A stretch of DNA of 64,000 bases, taken from positions 1 to 64,000 of the forward strand of contig CACMNP010000002.1 of NCBI GenBank assembly GCA_902615045.1, in the 5' to 3' direction. Positions 19,932-29,476 of the stretch are shown here, piece by piece. This stretch comes from an uncultured Pelagibacteraceae bacterium. GTDB lineage: Bacteria > Pseudomonadota > Alphaproteobacteria > Pelagibacterales > Pelagibacteraceae. Position numbers and translations under genes: made by a program. The notes beneath the pieces were generated by a model. That model saw nothing but the letters and a program-made list of their open reading frames with translations, was not told the DNA's origin and made no database searches. Each line of letters opens with the position of its first letter. Positions within the stretch are counted from its first letter, which is position 1.

Positions 19932-21047
19932 ATGAAAAAATTAAGTAAATTATTACTTGCTCTTTCTTTTGCTCTTTCAATAACTTCATCTGCATTTGCG
20001 GTTACAGTAGCATCTTGGGGTGGAGCTTATACAGAGTCTCAAAAGCTAGGGTATGGTGATCCAACTGCAAAAGCTCTTGGTGTTGATATCAACTGGGTAG
20101 ACTATTCAGGTGGATTATCTGAGATTAAAGCTCAAAAAGAAGCAGGTGCAATTACTTGGGATATTATCGATGTATTCGCATTTGATACTATCAACGGATG
20201 TGACGAAGGAATTTTCGTTGAATTCGATTTTGACAAAGACTTCCCTGCAGCTCCAGATGGAACTCCTGCAAGCGAAGATTTCTTTGCTCCAATGCCAAGT
20301 AAATGTGCGGTAGGAAACATTTTATATTCTTGGAACTATGCTTATAACGTAAACAACGTTGATGGTACGCCAAAAACTATAAAAGATTTCTTTAACACTA
20401 AAAAATTTCCAGGAAAAAGAGCTATTTATAAATCAGCTCTAACAAACCTAGAAATCGCTTTAGCTGGTGACGGAGTTTACATGGGTAAAGGTGGATCAGA
20501 GATCTACAAATTACTAGAAACTGAAGCTGGTGTTAATAGAGCTATGAACAAAATTAAAGAGCTTTGTACAGATCCAAATGGTGGATGTGTATTCTGGTCT
20601 GCAGGTGCTCAACCACCAGAATTATTAGTATCTGGTGAAGTTGTTATGGCAACTGGTTGGAATGGAAGATTCTTTAATGCTGAAATCGGTGAAGGTGCTC
20701 CAATTAAACAAGTATGGGATGGACAAGGTCTTGACTATGAATATTTCGCACTTGTTAAAGGTGGACCAGATGAAGCAAATGCTAAAAAAGCTTTAGCAAT
20801 GATGACTAACACTGAAATGTTAGCTGGAAGTGCTAAATATATTGCATATGCTCCATACAGATTATCATCTTTAGAAATTATCAAAGCAAATGAGCCTTGG
20901 TATAAAGATGGTAAAACTGAAATGATGCCACAAATGCCAACTGCTCCTTCAAACACTAAAAAATACTTTTTAGTTGATCCATTTTTCTGGGCTGATAACG
21001 GTACAGAACTTGGTGAGAAGTGGGAAGCTATGAAAGCTGGTCTATAA
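19932..21047 (+). CDS. potD: Spermidine/putrescine-type ABC transporter substrate-binding protein
   Basis: Signal peptide then VTVASWGGAYTESQ; PotD/extracellular solute-binding family; gene context. Confidence 0.8.
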   Translation: MKKLSKLLLALSFALSITSSAFAVTVASWGGAYTESQKLGYGDPTAKALGVDINWVDYSGGLSEIKAQKEAGAITWDIIDVFAFDTINGCDEGIFVEFDFDKDFPAAPDGTPASEDFFAPMPSKCAVGNILYSWNYAYNVNNVDGTPKTIKDFFNTKKFPGKRAIYKSALTNLEIALAGDGVYMGKGGSEIYKLLETEAGVNRAMNKIKELCTDPNGGCVFWSAGAQPPELLVSGEVVMATGWNGRFFNAEIGEGAPIKQVWDGQGLDYEYFALVKGGPDEANAKKALAMMTNTEMLAGSAKYIAYAPYRLSSLEIIKANEPWYKDGKTEMMPQMPTAPSNTKKYFLVDPFFWADNGTELGEKWEAMKAGL

Positions 21048-21083
21048 AAATAGTATAAAAGACTAGAATAATATAATATATAT

Positions 21084-21107
21084 AGGGCGACTTTTTTAAG
21101 TCGCCCT
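21084..21107 (+). terminator. Rho-independent terminator/attenuator between SBP and permease genes
   Basis: AGGGCGACTT-TTTT-AAGTCGCCCT followed by TTTTATTT. Confidence 0.9.
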
Positions 21108-21115
21108 TTTTATTT

Positions 21116-22378
21116 ATGAGCAGCGAAACAAAACAAATACTTACAACTGACGGAATTCCTTTAGAGATAAGTTTAAAAAAAGCTGAAAGAAAAAACAAAA
21201 TTAAAGCATTTTTACTTGTTGCACCATTATTACTTTTTTTGATTATCACTTACATTTTTCCAATCGGGGAAATGTTTACAAGAAGCATTGATGATAAAAT
21301 GATTACAAACATGCTTCCAAAAACATTTAAGTCTATGGAAACATGGGACGGTAAAGAGCTTCCATCCGAAGAAGTATTTGCTTCATTTTTATCTGATTTT
21401 AAAATCCTTGTAGAAAAAAAAGAACATGGAAAACTAGCTCAAAGACTTAATAAAGAAAAAAATGGGTTCAACACCATCACAAAAAAATTATTCAGACAGG
21501 TAAAAAGAAATAAAATTGACGAGACACAAAGTATTAAAGAACAAATAATGAAAGTTCATAAGAGATGGAGAAATGTAGAATACTGGCAAGCAATTAAAAG
21601 GACTGCACCTCCTTACACTTCAGCTAAATATTTAAAAGCTATGGATATGTATTTGAATGAAGATAACAAAATTACTCAAGTTAGTGAAGATAGAAGAATA
21701 CATAGAATTTTATGGTTGAGAACTGTAGAGGTTGCTTTCTTTGTTACTGTATTCTGTTTCTTAATGGGTTACCCAATAGCCCATTTACTAGCAACACTTC
21801 CAATGAAGTATAGTAATTTATTAATGATTTGTGTTCTTCTTCCGTTTTGGACGTCGTTATTAGTTAGAACAGCTAGCTGGATGATTTTGCTTCAACAGCA
21901 AGGAGTAGTTAATGATTTCTTTGTATTGATTGGCCTTGTGTCAGACGATAATAGGCCAGAAATGATGTACAACAAAGTCGGAACTTATGTTGCTATGACA
22001 CAAATTCTATTACCATTTATGGTTTTACCACTTTACAGTGTGATGAAAACTATCTCGCCAAGTTTAATGAGAGCAGGTAAATCTCTTGGTGGAACACCTT
22101 TTGTGGCTTTTTGGAAAGTATATTTTCCATTAACCATACCAGGTATCGGGGCAGGGTGTCTTTTAGTTTTTATTTTAGCAATTGGATACTACATCACACC
22201 CGCTTTAGTTGGGGGAGCATCAGGAACCTTAATTAGTAACCAAATTGCATATCATATGAAAACTACTTTAGATTGGAGTTTTGCTTCAGCGATGGGTCTT
22301 ATGTTGCTTGGAGGAGTTTTGGTTATCTATTGGCTTTATAATAAATTAGTTGGAGTTGATAATATTAAGTTAGGTTAG
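21116..22378 (+). CDS. potB: PotB-type ABC transporter permease with large insert after TM1
   Basis: BPD_transp_1 EAA-type loop (SLGGTPFVAFWKVYFPLTIPG); hydrophilic insert between first and second TM. Confidence 0.85.
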   Translation: MSSETKQILTTDGIPLEISLKKAERKNKIKAFLLVAPLLLFLIITYIFPIGEMFTRSIDDKMITNMLPKTFKSMETWDGKELPSEEVFASFLSDFKILVEKKEHGKLAQRLNKEKNGFNTITKKLFRQVKRNKIDETQSIKEQIMKVHKRWRNVEYWQAIKRTAPPYTSAKYLKAMDMYLNEDNKITQVSEDRRIHRILWLRTVEVAFFVTVFCFLMGYPIAHLLATLPMKYSNLLMICVLLPFWTSLLVRTASWMILLQQQGVVNDFFVLIGLVSDDNRPEMMYNKVGTYVAMTQILLPFMVLPLYSVMKTISPSLMRAGKSLGGTPFVAFWKVYFPLTIPGIGAGCLLVFILAIGYYITPALVGGASGTLISNQIAYHMKTTLDWSFASAMGLMLLGGVLVIYWLYNKLVGVDNIKLG

Positions 22379-22379
22379 T

Positions 22380-23234
22380 ATGGCATTACCAAAGTATACA
22401 GAAACTAGATATAGAATTTGGCACTACTTTTACATTGCCATATGTACTTTTGTTTTTATTTTTTTAATAGCACCTTTGTTTGTAATATTTCCATTATCAT
22501 TTAATGCAGAAGAGTTTCTTGTTTTTTCAGAAGGAATGAAGAATTTAGACCCAGATGCTTTTTCATTAAGATGGTACAAAGATATGGTTTACGGTACAAA
22601 GAACCCATGGGGTCTTGCTGCAAAGAATAGTTTTATTATTGCTATATTTGCAACTTTAGGGTCAGTAATTTTAGGAACGGTTGCTGCATTAGGATTGAGC
22701 AGCAGACACATGCCTTTTAAAGGAATAATAATGGCAACTTTGATTTCGCCAATGATAGTTCCACTTATTATATCAGGTGTTGCAATATTCTTTTTTATGG
22801 CAAAAGCAGGTTTAGCGGCAACTCATACAGGAATAGTTTTAGCTCATATAATTTTGGGAACACCTTTTGTTGTAATTACTGTTACTGCAACATTATCAGG
22901 TTTCGATCATAGTGTAACAAGAGCGGCAGCTAGTTTAGGTAGTAACCCAGTAAATACATTTATGAAAGTAACACTTCCATTGATTTTACCTGGAGTAATA
23001 TCAGGAGGTTTGTTTGCTTTTGTAACTTCTTTTGATGAAGTTGTAGTCGTTTTATTTTTAGCTGGTCTTGAAAATACAACTATTCCAATTCAAATGTGGA
23101 CAGGTTTAAGAGAACAATTAAGTCCTACAATTCTAGCAGTTGCTACATGTTTAATTGTTTTATCGACCTTAATATTGATAAGTGCTGAATTATTAAGAAG
23201 AAGATCAGAACGTTTAAGAGGAATTAATAGATAA
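22380..23234 (+). CDS. potC: PotC-type ABC transporter permease
   Basis: BPD_transp_1 motif AAASLGSNPVNTFMKVTLPLILPGV; SFDEVVVVLFLAG typical of PotC. Confidence 0.87.
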   Translation: MALPKYTETRYRIWHYFYIAICTFVFIFLIAPLFVIFPLSFNAEEFLVFSEGMKNLDPDAFSLRWYKDMVYGTKNPWGLAAKNSFIIAIFATLGSVILGTVAALGLSSRHMPFKGIIMATLISPMIVPLIISGVAIFFFMAKAGLAATHTGIVLAHIILGTPFVVITVTATLSGFDHSVTRAAASLGSNPVNTFMKVTLPLILPGVISGGLFAFVTSFDEVVVVLFLAGLENTTIPIQMWTGLREQLSPTILAVATCLIVLSTLILISAELLRRRSERLRGINR

Positions 23235-24359
23235 TTAATTTACCGACTCGATTACAGTCGCAATACCCATACCTAAACCGATGCATTGAGTAGATAAAGC
23301 GTATTTCTTATTTTCACGTCTAAGCAAATCAGCAGCTTTGCCAGTAATTCTAGCTCCTGTTGCTCCTAGAGGGTGTCCTAGAGCTAACGCTCCACCATCC
23401 AAATTAGCTTTCTTTTGATCGATACCAAGATCTTTTAAACATGCTATTGATTGAGAAGCAAAAGCTTCATTAATCTCTACAATATCGATATCATTAATTG
23501 ATAAATTTGCTCTCTCTAATGCTTTTTTAGTTGCTCCTATAGGTCCAAGTCCCATCACATCTGGTTCACATCCTTTAACTCCAGTTGAAACAATTCTAGC
23601 TAAAATCTCTAAACCATTTTCTTTTGCATAGCTTTCTTCACATATCAATGTTGCTGCTGCTCCATCGGTAAGAGGTGAGGATGTTGCTGCAGTAACAGTT
23701 CCTTCTTGATCAAATGCAAGTTTTAAACCATCTAAAGTTTCTTGATTACTTTTTGGACGTATGTTTCCATCTTTTGTGCAACCAGCGATTTCAACGATTT
23801 CATTTTTAAATTTACCATTAACTTCAGCTTCATTAGCTTTTTGATGACTTTGAATTGCAAACTCTTGTTGCTCAGTTCTTGAAATTTTATATCTCTTGGC
23901 AACATTTTCAGCAGTAATTCCCATTGAAAAATAAACATTTGGATTTTCTTTATCTGTGTAAGGAAAAGGTATTGGTTCAAAGCCAGTTGTAACTCTAGTC
24001 ATACTTTCAACACCTCCACATACGAAAACTTTTCCTGCACCCATTGCTATTTTACCTGCTGCAACATGAATAGCTTCCATAGATGAACCACACCATCTAT
24101 CGACAGTCATTCCAGACGTATGTATTTCCATTCCAGATAAAAATGTTGTGAGCTTCCCAATATTAAAACTTTGCTCTCCAACCTGGAAAGCGCACCCAAC
24201 AACAATATCTTCTATATCAGCAGGATTTACTTTAGTTTTAGATACAAGATTTTTAACAACCTCGGCAAACATATTTACAGGTTTAACGTCAATTAATTCA
24301 CCTTTTCTTGCCATTGTAAAAGGTGATCTTGAATATCCTGCTATAACTGCTCTTTTCAT
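23235..24359 (-). CDS. Acetyl-CoA C-acyltransferase (thiolase)
   Basis: VDRWCGSSMEAIHVA active Cys, NEAFASQ, GGALALGHPLGATGAR, CIGLGMG. Confidence 0.92.
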   Translation of the reverse strand: MKRAVIAGYSRSPFTMARKGELIDVKPVNMFAEVVKNLVSKTKVNPADIEDIVVGCAFQVGEQSFNIGKLTTFLSGMEIHTSGMTVDRWCGSSMEAIHVAAGKIAMGAGKVFVCGGVESMTRVTTGFEPIPFPYTDKENPNVYFSMGITAENVAKRYKISRTEQQEFAIQSHQKANEAEVNGKFKNEIVEIAGCTKDGNIRPKSNQETLDGLKLAFDQEGTVTAATSSPLTDGAAATLICEESYAKENGLEILARIVSTGVKGCEPDVMGLGPIGATKKALERANLSINDIDIVEINEAFASQSIACLKDLGIDQKKANLDGGALALGHPLGATGARITGKAADLLRRENKKYALSTQCIGLGMGIATVIESVN

Positions 24360-24382
24360 ATAAGACTTATACCTACTAATTA

Positions 24383-25546
24383 TTATTTTGAAAATGGTAA
24401 AGAGGACACAATTCCTTTTCTTAATTTATTATCAGGAGTGTGAACTAAAACTTCTGATCCTGTTTTGCAAAATTCATTTAAAATCATAGATAAACCAATA
24501 TTTTTTTTGAATTTTGGAGAGTAAATCCCTGAGGTAATTTTACCAATTAATTTCTTATCTTTTGAATAAAGTGGAAAAGGAATTGAACATGGAGGACAAT
24601 CTAGACCATCAAATATTACCCCTTTTAATTTTTGTTTTACACCTTGTTTCTTAATTTTATCTAAAGCATTTTTTCCAATGAAATCATGATCGCTTTTGTC
24701 ACTACAATATTTTTCTAAGTTACATTCAATTGGATTATTTTCTTTTGTAAAATCATTTCCATATGACATTAATCCTGCTTCTATTCTGTCAATTAAATTT
24801 GGGCATCCTGGAGCAATGTTAAATTCTTTCCCCGCTTTCCATATTATATCCCAAATTTTTTCTCCCATTTCATTTTTGTCGAAGTAATTTTCAAAGCATT
24901 TAAAATAAATCTCAAATCCATCTTGTTTGCTATATCCTGATCTTGCAATAACTTGTTTAGTTCCTAAAAAATCAAATATTCTAAAATTAAAAAATTTTAA
25001 TTTTCTAATATCTTCTCCGAATATTGATGCCATCAAATCTTCAGACTTTGGACCTTGTACTGCAAGAGGATATACATCTGGTTCTGTTATGCTCACATTT
25101 AGATTTAAACCAACTGCAATACCTTTTGCCCAAAGCAATACATCAGAGTCTGCTATTGAAATCCAAAACATATCATCATCTAACTTTAACAACACTGGAT
25201 CATTTATCATTCCAGCATTTTCATCTATCATAGGAATATAAAAACATTTTCCAGTCTCCATATTTTTTAAAGATCTTGGCGTCATTTTTTGTACTAATAA
25301 ACTAGCGTCTGGACCTGATATCTGAACTTGTCTTTGACAAGACACATCCCATAGCTGAACATGCTCATTTAAATGCCAATAATCATCCTCAACAGATTTC
25401 TGAAATCTTTTTGGTAAGAGCATATGATTTACAACAGTAAAATCAGTTACACCACATTCTTCAACTCTCTTGGTGTAAGGAGTTCTTCTTATTCTCCTAG
25501 ACATATTTAGTTTTGTGCTAATTTTGCTTTGTATCAACGAAGCCAT
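24383..25546 (-). CDS. GcvT-superfamily protein, DmdA-like (dimethylsulfoniopropionate demethylase-like)
   Basis: SRRIRRTPYTKRVEECGVTDFTVVNHMLLPKRFQ...YWHLNEHVQLWDVSCQRQVQISGPDA closely resembles remembered DmdA N-termini; GcvT fold throughout. No alignment was run. Confidence 0.7.
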   Translation of the reverse strand: MASLIQSKISTKLNMSRRIRRTPYTKRVEECGVTDFTVVNHMLLPKRFQKSVEDDYWHLNEHVQLWDVSCQRQVQISGPDASLLVQKMTPRSLKNMETGKCFYIPMIDENAGMINDPVLLKLDDDMFWISIADSDVLLWAKGIAVGLNLNVSITEPDVYPLAVQGPKSEDLMASIFGEDIRKLKFFNFRIFDFLGTKQVIARSGYSKQDGFEIYFKCFENYFDKNEMGEKIWDIIWKAGKEFNIAPGCPNLIDRIEAGLMSYGNDFTKENNPIECNLEKYCSDKSDHDFIGKNALDKIKKQGVKQKLKGVIFDGLDCPPCSIPFPLYSKDKKLIGKITSGIYSPKFKKNIGLSMILNEFCKTGSEVLVHTPDNKLRKGIVSSLPFSK

Positions 25547-25549
25547 ATA

Positions 25550-25885
25550 TTATTTTGACCACCAAACTGTATAGCTGTTAGGAGAAATTATTATTGGTAA
25601 GTGGTAATTTTTTTTATTATCAGTCATTTTAAATTTTACGACTATTTCACCCACAATTTTTTTCTTTTTAAAGTATTTTTTAATATCACAAATCATTTCA
25701 TAATCGCATTTACAATCTTTTTTGCTAAGATTGAAATGCTGAGTAATCCTACCATTTCCATCAGTCTTTGTATTCAAAAAAAGCTTTTTTAATTTTGAGG
25801 ATTGTATTTGATAAATCTTTACTTTGACGTTACTTGCATGAGTTCCATCAGAACCATTCAATAAATGTGAGCTAAATTTTGCCAT
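25550..25885 (-). CDS. Transthyretin-like / 5-hydroxyisourate hydrolase-fold protein
   Basis: SSHLLNGSDGTHASNVKVKIYQ, NTKTDGNGRI, NYHLPIIISPNSYTVWW follow the HIUase pattern but the terminal YRGS is absent. Confidence 0.75.
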   Translation of the reverse strand: MAKFSSHLLNGSDGTHASNVKVKIYQIQSSKLKKLFLNTKTDGNGRITQHFNLSKKDCKCDYEMICDIKKYFKKKKIVGEIVVKFKMTDNKKNYHLPIIISPNSYTVWWSK

Positions 25886-25886
25886 T

Positions 25887-27626
25887 TTACTCTATTGAAG
25901 ATTTCTCTCTCTTGCTGGCCACAGCAGCAACAATTGGACTTAATACTGGTTTAGCTTTTACATTTACACAAGCAGTTTTACCGCTCGCAATAGCTCTTTT
26001 TAATGCTGGACCCAATTCCTCTCTTTTCGTTACTAATTCTCCATGACCCCCAAAACCTTCAAATATACTGTGGAAAGGTATATCTCTAAAATCTGTTGCA
26101 ACTCTTTTTCCGCTTTCAAATAGTCTTTCTTGTTGTTGACCAATTGATGCTAAGCCACCATTATTGTCAATAACAACTACGATTGGTTTCTTTTCAAAAA
26201 ATGCAGTTTCTATAGACATGCCTCCAGATAAAAAGGCACCATCTCCACTAATTAAAATTACATTCGATTTAGGGTTATTATTTTTTGCAGACAATGCAAA
26301 TGATACACCAACACCCAGCATACTAAATGTGCCAGGATGTAAAATTCCACCCAATTTTTTTCCTTTAGCTCCGGCTAAATTTATTGCGATCTCCGACCAG
26401 AAATGAGTATTTCCTCCATCAATTATAAGCCAATCTTTCTCATCCATTACGTCTTGAACGTCTAACGCTAATTGCAGTGGATGAATTTTTCCACCATTTT
26501 TTTTTGCTTTATCTGCTTCAATTTTTAATTCATTTAAAGATTTATCTACCCAATCTTTTTTTTTATTTTTATTATCTTGAAACCAACTATTTCCTAAATT
26601 CCATTTATTATTTTTCTTTAAATTACATAGAGTATCCAAAAATACTCCTGGATCACATAAAAGGTTATGATCAGCTGCTCTATTAAACTCAATTTCTTCA
26701 TGGGAACCGTTAATACAAACTAAAGTTGTTGTTTTTGGAATGAAAGGAGGGTTACCAAAATTCATTTGATTATCCAATCTTGCACCAATCATTAAAACTA
26801 AGTCTGAGTTATGTAATGCAAATTCTGAGGGCGGATATTGGTGAATATCTGCCAAACCCATATATGCATTTGCTTCTTCTCCTAAAAGTTTTTGATGGTA
26901 TGGCACATTAAAAACTGGAATATTTAAACTTTCACCTGCATTTTCTAAATTTTTTTCTGAGTTTGACCACCAAACACCATGACCTCCAATTATGACAGGT
27001 TTTTTTGCATTACACGCTAGCTCAAGTATTTTTGATAGAGCATTTGGATCTGGCCATGCTTTAGCAACTGGCTTTGCTTTATGTGAAAATGGTCTTTCTT
27101 CAAGTCCAACATTTTCCTCAAATGAAGAAAACATTATATCCACTGGTAAACTTAGATGAACAGCCCCAGGATATCCATTCGTTGCAATTCTGTAAGCTTT
27201 ATCTACAAATTCTCTAATTCTTGTTCCATCTGTAATGCTAGCGCTATATTTTGTAAGAGGAGCAGCTATTGAAACATCATCAATTTCTTTAAAGCCACCT
27301 GAGCCTTGTCTTTTTAAACTACTTGATCCAGTTATATAAATTATCGGTGTTCTTTCTCCCCATGCCTCCATCATTGATGGTATGGCATTTGCAAAACCTT
27401 CAGGTCCAACTAAACATACAGATGGTTTTCTTGTAATTCTTGTGTGTCCATCTGCTAAGTGTCCAGCTATTTGTTCATGAGGACAATTAACTACGTCAAT
27501 TTGACATTCCATGAAACCTTCAATTGCAGGATTGCAAAATCCACCTGATAGAGTAAAAACTTTATTAATACCTTTATCTTTTAATGCTCTTGCAATTAAT
27601 GCTCCACCTCTTATTTTTTTTTCCAT
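25887..27626 (-). CDS. Thiamine-diphosphate-dependent enzyme (acetolactate synthase-like)
   Basis: N-terminal TPP domain (CPHEQIAGHLADGHTRITRKPSVCLVGPEGFANA), C-terminal GDGAFLSG...IDNNGG. Confidence 0.88.
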   Translation of the reverse strand: MEKKIRGGALIARALKDKGINKVFTLSGGFCNPAIEGFMECQIDVVNCPHEQIAGHLADGHTRITRKPSVCLVGPEGFANAIPSMMEAWGERTPIIYITGSSSLKRQGSGGFKEIDDVSIAAPLTKYSASITDGTRIREFVDKAYRIATNGYPGAVHLSLPVDIMFSSFEENVGLEERPFSHKAKPVAKAWPDPNALSKILELACNAKKPVIIGGHGVWWSNSEKNLENAGESLNIPVFNVPYHQKLLGEEANAYMGLADIHQYPPSEFALHNSDLVLMIGARLDNQMNFGNPPFIPKTTTLVCINGSHEEIEFNRAADHNLLCDPGVFLDTLCNLKKNNKWNLGNSWFQDNKNKKKDWVDKSLNELKIEADKAKKNGGKIHPLQLALDVQDVMDEKDWLIIDGGNTHFWSEIAINLAGAKGKKLGGILHPGTFSMLGVGVSFALSAKNNNPKSNVILISGDGAFLSGGMSIETAFFEKKPIVVVIDNNGGLASIGQQQERLFESGKRVATDFRDIPFHSIFEGFGGHGELVTKREELGPALKRAIASGKTACVNVKAKPVLSPIVAAVASKREKSSIE

Positions 27627-27627
27627 A

Positions 27628-28788
27628 TTAGTAAGTTGTATTCATAAAAAGTTTCTGTTCAATTATATCAGAAGAAACCTCATTAATATCATTTAATCCA
27701 ACCAAACCTAGTGTTGTGCTAGTTTCTTCTTTAATTATATCCACAATTCTTCTTAAACCGCTAGCTCCGTCAGCTCCCATTGCATACATTACAGGTCTTC
27801 CAATCATTGAAAAATCTGCTCCTAAAGCTAATGATCTTACAATATCACTACCACTTCTTATTCCACTATCAAATATAATTGGAAAATTATTTCCTACTGC
27901 TTCTCTAATAAAAGGTAAAATATTAATTGCTGCTGAGGCACTATCTAATTGTCTACCTCCATGATTTGAAACTTGTATGGCATCAGCACCCATTTCTTTA
28001 ATTTTAACTGCATCATCTGATGACATGACACCTTTTACAATTAATTTACCTTTCCATTTATTTCTTACTCTTTTTAGAGTTTCCCAATCTGTTTTTCCTC
28101 TACTTTCTTTTCTTTTAAAAATACCTTTTCCACTTTTTGAAGTTTCGTAATTCATTGGCTTTGGTATTCCATTAAGCAATGTGGATATTGACCAAACTGG
28201 ATGAGTTGCAAAATCAAAAAATTGTTTAGGTCCAATTTTAAATGGATATGAAAATCCATTTTTATTATCTCTAGTTCTTCTTGATAAAACTGGAACATCA
28301 ACTGTAAGTATAGCTACCTCATAGCCAGTTTTTTCTGCTCTATCGAGCAATTCCATGACAAAGGCTTCATCCTGAAAAATATAAAGTTGAAGCCACGAAT
28401 GACCTTCTGAAAGTTCATACATTTTTTCCAAAGTAGTTGTGGAGGCCATAGATACACAAGTTGGTATATTATTTCTTACACTCTCTTTTGCCAGCATTGA
28501 GTCTGCGCCTGGCCATGAAAGATTTGTCATACCCATTGGGGCAAAACCAAATGGATAGTCATAGTTAAATCCAAGAATACTTTTTTTTAATTTTCTTTCC
28601 TCTACATTTCTTAGAACTCTTGGTTCAAGACGTATTTGGTCTAAAGCAAAACTATTAATTTCTGATAATTTTTCATCTCCTGATGCACCGTCAATAAAAT
28701 CGTAAACTATCTTTGGTAATCTTTTCTTTGATAGTTTTTTTGCGTCTTCAATGCTAAAAATTTTTTTACTGGCTTTAATGTTATCCAT
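27628..28788 (-). CDS. FMN-dependent alpha-hydroxy-acid dehydrogenase/oxidase (lactate dehydrogenase-like)
   Basis: FGFAPMGMTNLSWPGAD, QVSNHGGRQLDSA active-site motif, IIFDSGIRSGSDIVRSLALGADF. Confidence 0.92.
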   Translation of the reverse strand: MDNIKASKKIFSIEDAKKLSKKRLPKIVYDFIDGASGDEKLSEINSFALDQIRLEPRVLRNVEERKLKKSILGFNYDYPFGFAPMGMTNLSWPGADSMLAKESVRNNIPTCVSMASTTTLEKMYELSEGHSWLQLYIFQDEAFVMELLDRAEKTGYEVAILTVDVPVLSRRTRDNKNGFSYPFKIGPKQFFDFATHPVWSISTLLNGIPKPMNYETSKSGKGIFKRKESRGKTDWETLKRVRNKWKGKLIVKGVMSSDDAVKIKEMGADAIQVSNHGGRQLDSASAAINILPFIREAVGNNFPIIFDSGIRSGSDIVRSLALGADFSMIGRPVMYAMGADGASGLRRIVDIIKEETSTTLGLVGLNDINEVSSDIIEQKLFMNTTY

Positions 28789-29476
28789 TTAAATTTTTAA
28801 TATATGTTTTTAAACTTATCTTATCATGTCTAGTCACATAATAGGCATCATGATTAATTCTTGAAGAATAAACCTCTGAAGGAACTCCGTCAATAAAAAG
28901 CACAGCTACACCATCATCAATAGCTATTCCTTCTGGCAAATTTCCATCTTTAATTTCTGAAATAAATTGTCGAAGTCGATTATTATCTGAAGAATGTGGT
29001 GTACAACTTCCATCTAAAAAATTTATTCCTTTTAATGGACTTAGCTCTTTATTGACTGAGTCTGACAATATCCAATCAAACCAACAGACGGCTCCCGCAC
29101 TTATTCCACTTAGAATTATTCCTTTTTCATATGCATCTTTAAATACTTTGATAAGATTATGTCTTTTCCAAATGTTAATCATGTCAGAGGTATTACCACC
29201 TCCTACATAAATTATATCTTTGTTCAACAGCCATTCATTAAAACCTTCAACACTAGAACAGAGATTAAAATGAGATAATTTAAATTTTTGTGATTTAAAT
29301 CTTTTATAAAAAAGATCGATCTTTTCTTGATTATCATTGCTAGCAGTAGGTAAAAAACCGATATTGATTTTTGATTTATTAACTTGATTTATAACAAATT
29401 CATCCAAGTCTTCATCAGATGAGTGTGTAAATCCTCCACCACCAATTGCTATTATTATCTTTTTATTCCTGACCAC
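28781..29476 (-). CDS. Peptidase E-like (S51 family, class I glutamine amidotransferase fold)
   Basis: DIIYVGGGNTSDM and GISAGAVCWFD nucleophile elbow. Confidence 0.85.
   Translation of the reverse strand: MVRNKKIIIAIGGGGFTHSSDEDLDEFVINQVNKSKINIGFLPTASNDNQEKIDLFYKRFKSQKFKLSHFNLCSSVEGFNEWLLNKDIIYVGGGNTSDMINIWKRHNLIKVFKDAYEKGIILSGISAGAVCWFDWILSDSVNKELSPLKGINFLDGSCTPHSSDNNRLRQFISEIKDGNLPEGIAIDDGVAVLFIDGVPSEVYSSRINHDAYYVTRHDKISLKTYIKNLNG

Noticed and set aside
24927-25241. 104-aa + ORF opposite the DmdA-like gene
   Set aside because: Antisense shadow ORF; peptide lacks recognisable domain.
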